Shown one piece after another: positions 15,858 through 24,080 of a stretch of DNA of 64,000 nucleotides. The first letter of the stretch is position 1, and each line of letters begins with the position of its first letter. Both the position numbers and the translations under genes were made by a program. The stretch spans positions 62,001 to 126,000 of the forward strand of contig NZ_SSMQ01000033.1 of the NCBI RefSeq assembly GCF_005144585.1. The letters run 5' to 3'. Source of the DNA: Polyangium fumosum (GTDB lineage: Bacteria; Myxococcota_A; Polyangia; Polyangiales; Polyangiaceae). Under the pieces are notes generated by a model, which was given only the letters and a program-made list of their open reading frames with translations, searched no databases and had not been told where the DNA came from.

Positions 15858-16754
15858 ATGGACGGGCCGGCGCCGCTGTCCTCCGAAATGCCCCCCGCCC
15901 CGCCCGGCGCAGGCCGCGTCGCGCTGGAGGAGGCCATTTCGCGCGCCGCCCCTGCCTTCGAGCTCCCGGCCCTCGTGGCCTTGCTCCGCGCGCGTTTCCC
16001 CGACCGCACCTTGCGATTTCGCAGCCACCCCTCGCTCGCGTTCGAACCCACGCTCGTGCGCGCGGTCGAGTTTTTCGGCGATCATGTCACCGTCACCCTG
16101 AACCTCGGCCTGCGCGCGGTCACGACCCCGCTGCCCTCGTATTTCCAGGAGCTCTTCGCGCATCCACAAGCCGGTCCCGCGCTCGAAGGCATCCTCGCGC
16201 TCGCCGACCACCGACTCCTCACCGATCACGCCGATTCGCGCGCGCCCGTGGAACAGGAGCGCCTCGTCCCGTGCCCTCGTTCCCTGCGCAGCTCGGCATT
16301 CACGCTCGCCCGCCCCTCCTCGCCGATCACGCTCGGCTGGCTCTTTCGCAAGGTCTATCCCGAGCTCGAAGTCTCGGTGCGCCGCGCTGGACACGAGCGT
16401 CGCTTGCCCGCGCCCGACGCGCGGATTGGGCAGGCGACGCTCGGCATCTCCGCGCTCGGCGGCGAGGCCGAGGTCTCGGTGCCCGGGATCGATGCCATTC
16501 TGGTGACCGACGCGTCGCGGACCTGGACGAATGAGCCGTGGACACGCGAGGCGCGCGCTCGTCTTTTGGATCATGTCCTGCCCGCGCTCTCCGGCGCGGC
16601 CGTGCACCTGCGGGTGCTGCTCGTCGATCACGAGGCGTCGGGCAAGCTCATCGTCCGCGGGCCGGGCGAGCTCGGCTGGGATCCGCTCGCGAAATCGCGG
16701 CCTTCCGAGATCCACACGCTCTTCGAAGGGCGACCGCCCGAGCGCCCGACGTGA
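15858..16754 (+). CDS. tssG: T6SS baseplate protein, TssG-like
   Basis: 298 residues, start 4 bases after the preceding stop. The layout fits TssG (VasB/ImpH): an early FELPALVALLRARFPD, the strand-rich RTLRFRSHPSLAFEPTLVRAVEFFGDHVTVTLNLGL, then SYFQELFAHP and a C-terminal module IGQATLGISALGGEAEV ... LVDHEASGKLIVRGPGELGWD. In TssG the C-terminal part ends in a similar beta-rich block. TssG joins TssF, TssE and TssK to form the baseplate wedge. TssF, TssE and TssK are all encoded downstream, so this is the only candidate for TssG. Divergent, so moderate confidence. Confidence 0.6.
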   Translation: MDGPAPLSSEMPPAPPGAGRVALEEAISRAAPAFELPALVALLRARFPDRTLRFRSHPSLAFEPTLVRAVEFFGDHVTVTLNLGLRAVTTPLPSYFQELFAHPQAGPALEGILALADHRLLTDHADSRAPVEQERLVPCPRSLRSSAFTLARPSSPITLGWLFRKVYPELEVSVRRAGHERRLPAPDARIGQATLGISALGGEAEVSVPGIDAILVTDASRTWTNEPWTREARARLLDHVLPALSGAAVHLRVLLVDHEASGKLIVRGPGELGWDPLAKSRPSEIHTLFEGRPPERPT

Positions 16755-16810
16755 CGGCAAATTTGTCCCGGGGAGCGCGCCCGTGGAACGCTATGCGCGA
16801 TTGGAACCGT

Positions 16811-16849
16811 AAAAGCCCCGAGCCCCCACGGTTCGGTCCTCGGGTTTTC
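16811..16849 (+). terminator. Rho-independent-type terminator after tssG-like gene
   Basis: CCCGAG at 16817-16822 pairs with CTCGGG at 16839-16844, flanked by AAAA on the left and TTTT on the right that extend the stem and serve as U-tract. It would separate the three-gene head of the locus from tssB. Confidence 0.6.
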
Positions 16850-16900
16850 TGCACGAGGGGGGCAAAGGCGCGCGACGCATTCACAGCGAACGCACGCTTG

Positions 16901-16916
16901 CCTCGTTCGGACGAGG
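16901..16916 (+). promoter_or_regulatory. Leader hairpin before tssB
   Basis: CCTCGT-TCGG-ACGAGG is a perfect 6-bp stem with a UCGG tetraloop, ending 8 bases before the Shine-Dalgarno AAGGAG (16925-16930) of tssB. It could affect mRNA stability or translation of the sheath genes. Confidence 0.35.
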
Positions 16917-16938
16917 TGGTGGGGAAGGAGAACCGATC

Positions 16939-17874
16939 TTGAGCAAGTATATCCAGGACCAGATTTTCAAGTCCAGGCTCACCATCACCTACCGGACCAA
17001 CATCACCGGCACGCCGCAGCAGGAGAAGCTGCCCTACCGGGTTCTGGTCCTGGGTGAGTTCGAGGGCCGCTCCAAGCGCGCCGCAGGGCTCTTGCCCGCC
17101 CTCTCCGAGCGGAACGTTCGCTCGATCAAGCGCGGGGCCACGGTGGACGATCACCTCACCGAGATCGTCCCCACCTGGCATTTGCCGAAGGCGCTCTCGC
17201 ACCTCAAATCGAGCCTGCCCGGCACCGTGACCCTCGACCGGATCGTCTGCACGGTCCCGAGCGGCGCCATCGCCCGCAAGGAAGCCGGCAAGTATCCGCT
17301 CACCGGCAAGGCGCATTTCGAGAGCACGCCGGAGCAGAACGGTCTGAGCCGCGTCGACGGCGAGATCCTCGTGGGCGGCACGCTCGACGTGAAATCGATC
17401 GACGACGCGGGCAACCTCGAGGTCCAGGGCGCGACGATCACGTTCTCCGGCGAGGTCGCCGGCGATACGATCGATCCCTCGACCCGCAAGAAGGTCGGCC
17501 TCGTGACGGGCCTTTTGCGCAATCGCGTGGTGGCGCTGGACGCGGTGCCGAAGCCCGAGGCCGAGGACAGCGACGACGACGACGTGTCGAAGGGCCGGGT
17601 GTACGTCCTGCCTCTCACCACGCCGCTCAAGGTCAGCGCGGAGCGCACGGTGCCCTTCGCGTCGATGAAGGATTTCACGCCGGACGCCGTGGCCAGCAGC
17701 ATCCCCGAGCTCCAGCGGCTCCGCGTCATCAAGCTGATGCTGCTCGAGCTCCAGTCCATGCTGCGCAATCGCCCCGAGCTTCGCGCCCAGATCAAGCGCG
17801 CGCTCGCCTCGCCCGAGGGGCTCAAGGAGCTCCAGAAGTGGGCGAAAGACAATTACAAGGTGCTCGAGATCTGA
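16939..17874 (+). CDS. tssB: T6SS contractile sheath small subunit TssB/VipA/IglA with a large insertion
   Basis: TssB pairs with TssC to form the contractile sheath. TTG start at 16939 with AAGGAG 8 bases upstream. Residues 30-80 (KLPYRVLVLGEFEGR ... RSIKRGATVDDHLTEIVPTW) and 226-300 (PLTTPLKVSAERTVPFASMKDFTPDAVASSIPELQRL, then the sheath-binding helix) match TssB end to end. Between them, residues about 82-225 are an extra beta-rich segment (LDVKSIDDAGNLEVQGATITFSGEV) with an acidic loop EAEDSDDDDVSKG. The protein is 311 residues, against about 160-180 usual for TssB. The insertion should project from the assembled sheath. First gene of the tssB-tssJ operon; the next start is 15 bases on. 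Confidence 0.93.
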   Translation: MSKYIQDQIFKSRLTITYRTNITGTPQQEKLPYRVLVLGEFEGRSKRAAGLLPALSERNVRSIKRGATVDDHLTEIVPTWHLPKALSHLKSSLPGTVTLDRIVCTVPSGAIARKEAGKYPLTGKAHFESTPEQNGLSRVDGEILVGGTLDVKSIDDAGNLEVQGATITFSGEVAGDTIDPSTRKKVGLVTGLLRNRVVALDAVPKPEAEDSDDDDVSKGRVYVLPLTTPLKVSAERTVPFASMKDFTPDAVASSIPELQRLRVIKLMLLELQSMLRNRPELRAQIKRALASPEGLKELQKWAKDNYKVLEI

Positions 17875-17889
17875 GGTCGAGGAGCGATC

Positions 17890-19548
17890 ATGCCTGCCAC
17901 CAATACAACTCCCAAAACCGCCGACGAACTCAAAGCGGATCTTCTCGGGGCGTTCGGCGAGACCGCGGGCGACCTCAAAGAAGGTGACGCGCTCAAGCTC
18001 CTCATCAGCGAAGTCAAGCCGCCGGCGCAGCCGAGCGGCGGGACGGACGGCGCGCTCGCCCTCGCCGACGATTCCGGCGCGACGGCCCCGCTCAAGTTCG
18101 ACGACCGCAACGTCAACATCAACGACGGCGCGCGGTTCATGAACGACCTCGCGGCGCTGCTCGTCAATTGCACGGACGAGCTCACGCTCTCGCGCGGCGA
18201 CGACGCCGGACCGCTGCACGTCTTCGCGAGTTACTCGAACGTCGTGGAGGCGATCGCGCTCGCCGCGCAGAAGGTCGACGAGAAGCTCGGCAAGCACCTC
18301 GACGACGTCTTCCACGACGACGACTTCCAGGCGACCGAAGCGGTCTGGCGCGGGCTCCACCACCTCGCGTCGGGCGTCGAGAGCGAGGACGTCATCATCG
18401 ATTTCCTCGACGGCAGCAAGGCCGAGATCGGCGCCGACGTCATCGATCACGACACCGACATCTTCGGCGGTAGCCTCTTCAACAAGGTCTACATCCAGGA
18501 GTACGATCGGTACGGCGGCAAGCCCTTCGCCACGATGATCGGCCTCTACGAGTTCGACTCGTCGGAGGAGGACGTCGACTGGCTGCGCGCCATGGGCCGC
18601 GTCGCGAACGCCTCGCATTGCCCGTTCGTCGCATCGGTCGCGCCCACGTTCTTCGCGCCCTGCAAGACGATGCAGGAGGTCGCGGAGATCGGCGACCTCG
18701 ACGCGGTGCTCACGCACCCGCTTTTCGGCAAGTACAACGAGCTGCGCGACACCGATTACGCCGCGTACCTCGGGCTCGTCCTGCCGCGGTACCTCCTGCG
18801 CCGTCCCTTCGGCCATTCGTCCAAGCTCGAGCCGGGCAATGTCGTCGGCTACAACGAGACGGTCCTGCCGGGCCGCACGGACGACGCCAGCAACTTCCTC
18901 TGGGGCAACGCGGCCATTCTCTTCGCGAAGAACATGGTCCGCTCCTTCGAGGGATCGGGCTGGGCCCAGCACATTCGCGGGCCGCGCGGCGGCGGCATCG
19001 TCGAGGGGCTCACGGTCTACACGTACGAGAAGAACGGCTACGAACAGCAGCAGCCGCCCGTGGAGATCGCGATCCCCGATTACCGCGAGCTGCAGTTCGC
19101 CTCGAACGGCTTCATTCCGCTCGTGCACAAGAAGAACGAGGCCGTGGCCACGTTCTTCAGCGCGCAGTCGCTCAAGAAGCCGCGCTCGTTCGTCGAGGAT
19201 CTCAACACGAAGAACGCGCATCTCGTCACGAACCTCGCGTACTCGTTCTCGATCACGCGCATCGCGCATTTCGTCAAGCGCATGATGCGCGAGTACATCG
19301 GCAGCACGGCCGACGGCCCGTACATCCAGCAGGTGCTGGCGAACTGGCTCGGCGGGTACGTCACGACGGTCGTCAATCCCGACGACCTGACCTTGCGGTT
19401 CTATCCGTTCAAGGCCGTGAGCGTGACCGTGGAGGACAAGCCGGGCGCGTTCGGCTGGTACAAGTCGATCATCTCGGTCCTGCCGCACGCGCAATTCGAA
19501 GGAATGGACGTCGAGCTTCGGCTCGAAGCGGCCCTGGGCGGGCCCTGA
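17890..19548 (+). CDS. tssC: T6SS contractile sheath large subunit TssC/VipB/IglB
   Basis: 552 residues. Clear TssC signatures: the N-terminal TssB-binding part, then EAVWRGLHHLASGVE, IDFLDGSKAEIGADV, the central GGKPFATMIGLYEFDSSEEDVDWLRAMGRVA, LRDTDYAAYLGLVLPRYLLRRPFG and the C-terminal RIAHFVKRMMREYIG ... LANWLGGYVTT. Together with TssB it makes the sheath that contracts to drive the Hcp tube and spike. Some 60 N-terminal residues (to DDSGATAPLKFDDRNVN) are longer than average. ATG start 15 bases after tssB. Confidence 0.96.
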   Translation: MPATNTTPKTADELKADLLGAFGETAGDLKEGDALKLLISEVKPPAQPSGGTDGALALADDSGATAPLKFDDRNVNINDGARFMNDLAALLVNCTDELTLSRGDDAGPLHVFASYSNVVEAIALAAQKVDEKLGKHLDDVFHDDDFQATEAVWRGLHHLASGVESEDVIIDFLDGSKAEIGADVIDHDTDIFGGSLFNKVYIQEYDRYGGKPFATMIGLYEFDSSEEDVDWLRAMGRVANASHCPFVASVAPTFFAPCKTMQEVAEIGDLDAVLTHPLFGKYNELRDTDYAAYLGLVLPRYLLRRPFGHSSKLEPGNVVGYNETVLPGRTDDASNFLWGNAAILFAKNMVRSFEGSGWAQHIRGPRGGGIVEGLTVYTYEKNGYEQQQPPVEIAIPDYRELQFASNGFIPLVHKKNEAVATFFSAQSLKKPRSFVEDLNTKNAHLVTNLAYSFSITRIAHFVKRMMREYIGSTADGPYIQQVLANWLGGYVTTVVNPDDLTLRFYPFKAVSVTVEDKPGAFGWYKSIISVLPHAQFEGMDVELRLEAALGGP

Positions 19549-19582
19549 TACGGGATCGAGCATTAGGAAAGGATGAACGGCC

Positions 19583-20152
19583 ATGCCGGAATTTCGTAAA
19601 GTCCTCGACGTTTATCAGGGCTTCAACTACAAGAAGGACAAGCAGACCGCGGTTGGTTTCATCACGTCCTTGAAGGTCGGGGATACGTCGCTGACGGCCG
19701 ATCTCACCTGCAAGAACCCCATGAACCCGACGGAGGATCTGAAGGTCGTCGCGGTCCTGCGCGACATCCTCTGGGAGACGGGCGTCACCGACGCGGTCTA
19801 TCTGACCGGGCAGGTCTCCGCGACGAACAAGCAAAACATCGCCCTCCTGATTTACACCTCCATGACGAACGTGCTGGTCACGTTCCAGTTCTCGGTCTAC
19901 GAGTACGATCCGGTGCAGAAGGAGTATTACCTCTGCTTCCATTCGAACTCGACCGACATGAACGGGATCCTGGAGAAGCGGGGCGATGAGCTGAACCTCT
20001 CGGTGTCGGACGACGCGTCGACCGAGGTGCAGTCGCCCATCAACTTCTCGTTCAACACCGGCATCAAGCCCCAGCCCTCGGCGCAATCGCTGCAGGTCGC
20101 CGTCGGCAAGGGGAAGAACTTCGCCAAGCTCTGGGGCTTGGCGCAGAGCTAG
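19583..20152 (+). CDS. Hcp/IglC-like T6SS tube protein (by position)
   Basis: 189 residues, beta-rich, beginning MPEFRKVLDVYQGFNYKKDKQTAVGFITSLKVGD. It has no clear Hcp motif by eye. It sits between tssC and tssK, where the tube protein (Hcp, or IglC in Francisella-type systems) is usually encoded, and its size and alternating strands (KQNIALLIYTSMTNVLVTFQFSVYEYDP) fit a tube subunit. No signal peptide. ATG start with AAAGGATG-type ribosome site upstream. If it is not the tube, this locus has none. Medium confidence for the role, high that the gene is real. Confidence 0.65.
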   Translation: MPEFRKVLDVYQGFNYKKDKQTAVGFITSLKVGDTSLTADLTCKNPMNPTEDLKVVAVLRDILWETGVTDAVYLTGQVSATNKQNIALLIYTSMTNVLVTFQFSVYEYDPVQKEYYLCFHSNSTDMNGILEKRGDELNLSVSDDASTEVQSPINFSFNTGIKPQPSAQSLQVAVGKGKNFAKLWGLAQS

Positions 20153-20164
20153 CCGGGGACAACC

Positions 20165-21439
20165 GTGGCGGCGCTGGCACGGCCGAAATGGCGGATCGGG
20201 CAGGTCCTGCTCCCAACGCATTTCCTCGGTCTCGAGGAGGCGCTCTCGGCCGAAGCCGCGCTGCGGGCGAGCCTCGTCGGTTTGCCCCTCACGGGGATCG
20301 CGCGGCTCGAATGGAACGGTGACGATCCCAAGAATGGCGTGCTCTGGGTGTCGGGCCTCACGGCCGTCCTGCCGGACGGGGCGCTCGTGGACGTGCCCGG
20401 CAATGCCCGCCTCAGCGCGCCGCTCGATCTCAAGGCTGTCGGGCGGCGCCGCGTCGAGGTGTTCGCCCACGTCTTGCCGCCGGACGACGAAGCGAGCGCG
20501 GAGGGGGCGCTCGAACCGCCCTCGCCCAAAGAAATCCCGCGCGTCTTGCTCCGCGTCGTGCTCTCGGCCGAGGCGAGCATCGAAGGCAGCATCGGCCGGG
20601 CGGAGCTCGGCCACTTCGAGCTGACGACCGGGGGGCCATTCCGCCTCTCGACCGATTTCATCCCGCCGCTCGTGCGGATCGGCCCCACGCCTTACCTCGC
20701 GCCGCGCCTCACGCGCCTGCGCGGCGAGCTCGCCGAAATCGAAGGCGCGCTCGACGATCTCGCGCTCGAGGCCGTGGCGCGCGGGGACTCCGCGGCGCCT
20801 CTCTTTCGCGTGCGTGTCGAGGCCCGCAAGCTCGGGGGGCTGCTCGGCGACATGGACCGCGGCGTGCACCTGCACCCGTATCCGGTCTATTCAGCCTTGC
20901 GCAATTTCGCACTCGAGCTCGGCCTGCTCGACGAGCGGGCCGCGCCGTTCTCGGCGCCTCCGTACGACCACCACGATGTCGCCCGTATCTTCGGCGTCGT
21001 ATGCGACGAGATCTCGGCGCGCGCCCGCGTCCCCACGCCCGAGGAGCCGGCGATCTCGTTCGTCTCCGAAAGTGGGCGCCTCGTCGCGGGGGATCTCCCG
21101 CCGGAGGCGCTCGGCGCGACCGAGCTTTACGTGGTGGTCCTCAAGCATCGGACCGCGGACAAACTGTCGCTCGAAGGGACGGTGCTTTCGAGCCCGGGGC
21201 GGCTCCGCCTCGTGCGCGAGCATGCGCTCCGTGGCATGCGCCTCGTGTCTTCGCCGAACCCGCCGTTCCGGCATCGGTTCGGCGGGCCGGTGGATTTCTA
21301 TCGGATCGTGGGGGCGGGCTCGTCGGCGGGCGACGACGCGCGCGAGTGGGGGGCCGTGCTCCGGGAGCGGGCGATCTGTTTCTTGATGCCCAAGGAGCTC
21401 GAGGGCTTGCAGGTGCTGCTCTCCTGGAGGCGGTCGTGA
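20165..21439 (+). CDS. tssK: T6SS baseplate protein TssK
   Basis: 424 residues, GTG start at 20165, 12 bases after the previous stop. TssK links the baseplate to the TssLM membrane complex. The N-terminal signature KWRIGQVLLPTHFLGLEEALSAEAALR corresponds to the W..G..L.P.HFQ....L..........P.G shell domain of TssK. Further hallmarks are GLTAVLPDGALVDVPG, a long helical middle (LTRLRGELAEIEGALDDLALEA) and the C-terminal domain ending REWGAVLRERAICFLMPKELEGLQVLL. The His-Phe of LPTHFLG replaces the common PQHFQ. Fits IglD/TssK position in related loci. Confidence 0.88.
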   Translation: MAALARPKWRIGQVLLPTHFLGLEEALSAEAALRASLVGLPLTGIARLEWNGDDPKNGVLWVSGLTAVLPDGALVDVPGNARLSAPLDLKAVGRRRVEVFAHVLPPDDEASAEGALEPPSPKEIPRVLLRVVLSAEASIEGSIGRAELGHFELTTGGPFRLSTDFIPPLVRIGPTPYLAPRLTRLRGELAEIEGALDDLALEAVARGDSAAPLFRVRVEARKLGGLLGDMDRGVHLHPYPVYSALRNFALELGLLDERAAPFSAPPYDHHDVARIFGVVCDEISARARVPTPEEPAISFVSESGRLVAGDLPPEALGATELYVVVLKHRTADKLSLEGTVLSSPGRLRLVREHALRGMRLVSSPNPPFRHRFGGPVDFYRIVGAGSSAGDDAREWGAVLRERAICFLMPKELEGLQVLLSWRRS

Positions 21440-21466
21440 TAGAAGGGACCGCGGAGGAGGCCGTCG

Positions 21467-21826
21467 TTGTCGTTCTACGGCAAGCTCAGGGGCGATCACG
21501 AGCCCCGTCTGGAGAGCATCGCGCGCAACCTCGAGGTGTCGCTCAACGCGAAGGGCGGTTATGCCTCGGCCGTCGAGGTGTACGGGCTCGGCCGGTACGA
21601 CGGCCATTTCGCGACGAAGCCCTTGCTCGACGAGCTCTGCGCCGAGATGCTCGGCGTCGTGCGGGCCTACGAGCCGCGGCTGCGCGAACCGAAGCTCACC
21701 CTGATCGGCCGCGACCAGGGCCTCTGGGTGCGATTCACGCTCACGGGGCTCGTGGGCGGGCAGCCGGTGACGTACCACGTGTTCTTGCACAGCGTCTTCC
21801 GGAACGTCTCCGTGCGCCGCGGGTAG
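21467..21826 (+). CDS. tssE: T6SS baseplate wedge protein TssE (gp25-like)
   Basis: 119 residues, TTG start with GGAGGAGG upstream. A gp25-like fold is indicated by SIARNLEVSLNAKGGYASAV (the TssE helix-loop near the wedge core) and YEPRLREPKLTLIGRDQGLWVRFTLTG (IxxYEPRL motif, then the strand pair). TssE starts sheath polymerisation at the baseplate. Lies 27 bases after tssK and 22 before the VgrG-like gene. The EPR motif (YEPRL) is intact. Confidence 0.9.
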   Translation: MSFYGKLRGDHEPRLESIARNLEVSLNAKGGYASAVEVYGLGRYDGHFATKPLLDELCAEMLGVVRAYEPRLREPKLTLIGRDQGLWVRFTLTGLVGGQPVTYHVFLHSVFRNVSVRRG

Positions 21827-21848
21827 GCTCGGCCGGCGGAGGCGGGCC

Positions 21849-23483
21849 TTGAAGGAAAAACTCGAAATCACGCTGGCGCTCACGGTCGGGGGGACGGAGC
21901 ACACGATCCCGGGCGGCAACGTGCGGGGTTTCTCCTTGCGTTTGGAAGCGTGGGGCGTCTCGGGCTCCGTCGAGTTCGTCCTGCAGGACGACGCGTCCTG
22001 GGGCGGGAAATACACCGACGAGCTGCTCGCGGATTTCGTGAAGGCCGATCTCGGCGAGGTCTCCCTTTCGATCAAGCCGGGGCACCTCGAGACCGACACC
22101 GAGGCGGACGACGCGGAGATCAAGACGAGCGGCCTCGTGCTCGAAAAGTCGGTGCGCGAGGAGACGATGCAGCGGGTGATGGATGCGCCGGCGGTGCTCG
22201 TCCGGCGCTACCGCGTGACATTCGTGGACCCGGCGCAGGCGCTCTGGCGGCAGCATTTCCCCTGCGCGCTCTACACCGAGACGACGTTCAAGGACGTCAT
22301 CGAGGCGCACAAAGGCGATAAGATCAGCCTGACCTACGATTGGGACGTCATCACCACGACGGCGTCGCAGATCTTCTTCCACCTCGATCCGGCCGCGCGA
22401 GCGAGCTTTTACGATCTCGTGATCTGGTACGTGCGCTCCCGGAACGGCGTCGTCACGTACGACCACGCCGAGGGCACGTATTCGATCAAGGGGGCGAAGG
22501 ACACGAGCGGGGAGGCTTCGGAGCTCTTGCTCGACGATCTCTCCTCCATGACCTCGTTTTTCCCCGAGGTCCCGCGCCACAAGCCCCGCGTCTTGAACTC
22601 GTACACGGAGAGCACGGCGACGGAGCTCGTCGACAATACGAATGCGGCCACGGGCATCTATCGCGACACGCTCCTCCGCACGCCGATCGCGCAAGATGTC
22701 GACGATCGCGTCACCCTGGAGACCGCGCGGCCCCTCCTGCCCAAGCGTGAAGTCGAGCTCTCGTTCCGGCGTTTTCCCACGGTGGCCGTTTCGCCGGGCA
22801 GCTTGCTCGACATCTCCACGACGGGCGGCCACAGCACGAGCCTGATCGCGGCGACCGAACCTTTCCGCGTGGTTTTCCTTTCGCTCGAAGCGCGCGCCCT
22901 CGACGATGGGTCCGAGCCGACCTACGGCGACGCCGCGGCGAGCTTTTCCGTCGAATGCACGGCGCGCCTCGAAGAGAAGAGTGAGGCGCGTGTTCGCCTG
23001 CCGTTCACCGTCGATCCGCGCTTCCCCGGTCACCTCGAAGGCAAGGTGGTGAGCGCCGTCGGGGAAGACACCGACATCACGTACGACTTCGCGACGGACG
23101 AGGACACCTCGATCGATCAGTACACGGTCAAGATCCCGCTCTTCGAGAACAAGGAGATCACCGCGCCGTACGAGCCGGAGAGCGGGGCGGGGAACCTCTA
23201 TCTGCCGCTGTACAAGAATCAGCGCGTGCTCGTGGCGCTCGATTTCAGCAAGGCCACGGTCATCCGGATGGTCGATTGGCGCAGTGAGGCGCGCGTGGCC
23301 AAGGACGGGCAGGGGCAGCACCTCTTCCTCGGGAAAACCTCGACGAACAACACCTCCGTGCTCCACGATTACCAGGACGAAAAGCCGGTCCTGCGTGTCT
23401 TGCGCACGAACGACAAGGACACCGTGCTCCTCCGGCTGGAGGAGGGCAAGATGACCCTCAAGGTCGAGGAGACGGGGGGGTAA
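21849..23483 (+). CDS. vgrG: VgrG spike body (gp27-like base plus OB-fold), lacking its own beta-helix
   Basis: 544 residues, TTG start. The N-terminal gp27-like part has SLRLEAWGVSGSVEFVLQDD and VLVRRYRVTFVDPAQALWRQHFPCALYTETTFKDVIEAH, the VgrG-type paired barrels. The C-terminal 150 residues form the gp5 OB-fold (FPGHLEGKVVSAVGEDTDITYDF ... NLYLPLYKNQRVLVALDFSKATVIRMVDWR). It then stops after VLRTNDKDTVLLRLEEGKMTLKVEETGG where a canonical VgrG would continue into its beta-helix needle. That needle is the next gene, 6 bases downstream. It would assemble as a trimer under the PAAR tip. Confidence 0.82.
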   Translation: MKEKLEITLALTVGGTEHTIPGGNVRGFSLRLEAWGVSGSVEFVLQDDASWGGKYTDELLADFVKADLGEVSLSIKPGHLETDTEADDAEIKTSGLVLEKSVREETMQRVMDAPAVLVRRYRVTFVDPAQALWRQHFPCALYTETTFKDVIEAHKGDKISLTYDWDVITTTASQIFFHLDPAARASFYDLVIWYVRSRNGVVTYDHAEGTYSIKGAKDTSGEASELLLDDLSSMTSFFPEVPRHKPRVLNSYTESTATELVDNTNAATGIYRDTLLRTPIAQDVDDRVTLETARPLLPKREVELSFRRFPTVAVSPGSLLDISTTGGHSTSLIAATEPFRVVFLSLEARALDDGSEPTYGDAAASFSVECTARLEEKSEARVRLPFTVDPRFPGHLEGKVVSAVGEDTDITYDFATDEDTSIDQYTVKIPLFENKEITAPYEPESGAGNLYLPLYKNQRVLVALDFSKATVIRMVDWRSEARVAKDGQGQHLFLGKTSTNNTSVLHDYQDEKPVLRVLRTNDKDTVLLRLEEGKMTLKVEETGG

Positions 23484-23489
23484 TCGGTC

Positions 23490-24071
23490 ATGCCGCTGGT
23501 CTGCACCATCGAGATGGACAAGACCGCGGGGATCACCGTGACCGTGGTCAACGCCGACGCGAGCATCACGCAGACCATCGTGATGGACGGGACGAAGATC
23601 GAGATCAAGGTCGCCGGTGATTCGGCGACGAGCACGATCACGCAGACGTCGGAGAAGATCGCGATCGCCTGCAAGCAATTCGAGGTCACGGCCGACGAGA
23701 CGATCACCATGACCTCCACGAAGGCGTCGAGCTGGACGAGCCAGGATACGTTTTCCGTGCAGAGCACGAAGGACGCGACGATCTCCTCGGACGCGAACGT
23801 GTCGATCTCGGGGGCGCAGAACGTCACGGTCGAGGGGACATCGAAGGTGGGGCTCACGGGCGCGAGCACGAATACGTTGACGCTCGAAAGCGCGGGCGCG
23901 ACGTTGTCCACGGCGGCGACGCTCACGCTCGAAGGGACGAGCCAGATCTCGGCCAAGGGCGCGATGATCGAGGCCAAGGCCGATGGCATGATGAACCTCG
24001 AAGCGTCGGGCATTGCGACGCTCAAGGGCAGCATGACGAACGTGCAGGGAAGCCTGGTGAATCTCGGATAG
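23490..24071 (+). CDS. Separate VgrG beta-helix needle
   Basis: 193 residues made almost wholly of short repeated strands rich in Thr, Ser, Val, Ile and Gly (TITMTSTKASSWTSQDTFSVQSTKDATISSDANVSISG, TLTLEGTSQISAKGAMIEAKA), spaced about 8-10 residues. That is the pattern of the gp5 C-terminal trimeric beta-helix. Six bases after the VgrG body gene, so the complete spike is split in two proteins. Small stand-alone VgrG proteins of this type occur in Francisella-type systems. Start ATG 23490 has a good GAGGAG site. Confidence 0.82.
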   Translation: MPLVCTIEMDKTAGITVTVVNADASITQTIVMDGTKIEIKVAGDSATSTITQTSEKIAIACKQFEVTADETITMTSTKASSWTSQDTFSVQSTKDATISSDANVSISGAQNVTVEGTSKVGLTGASTNTLTLESAGATLSTAATLTLEGTSQISAKGAMIEAKADGMMNLEASGIATLKGSMTNVQGSLVNLG

Positions 24072-24080
24072 GAGGGGACG

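Noticed and set aside
16648-19584. Long minus-strand open frame opposite tssB and tssC
   Set aside because: Same reason; TssB and TssC are unmistakable on the plus strand.
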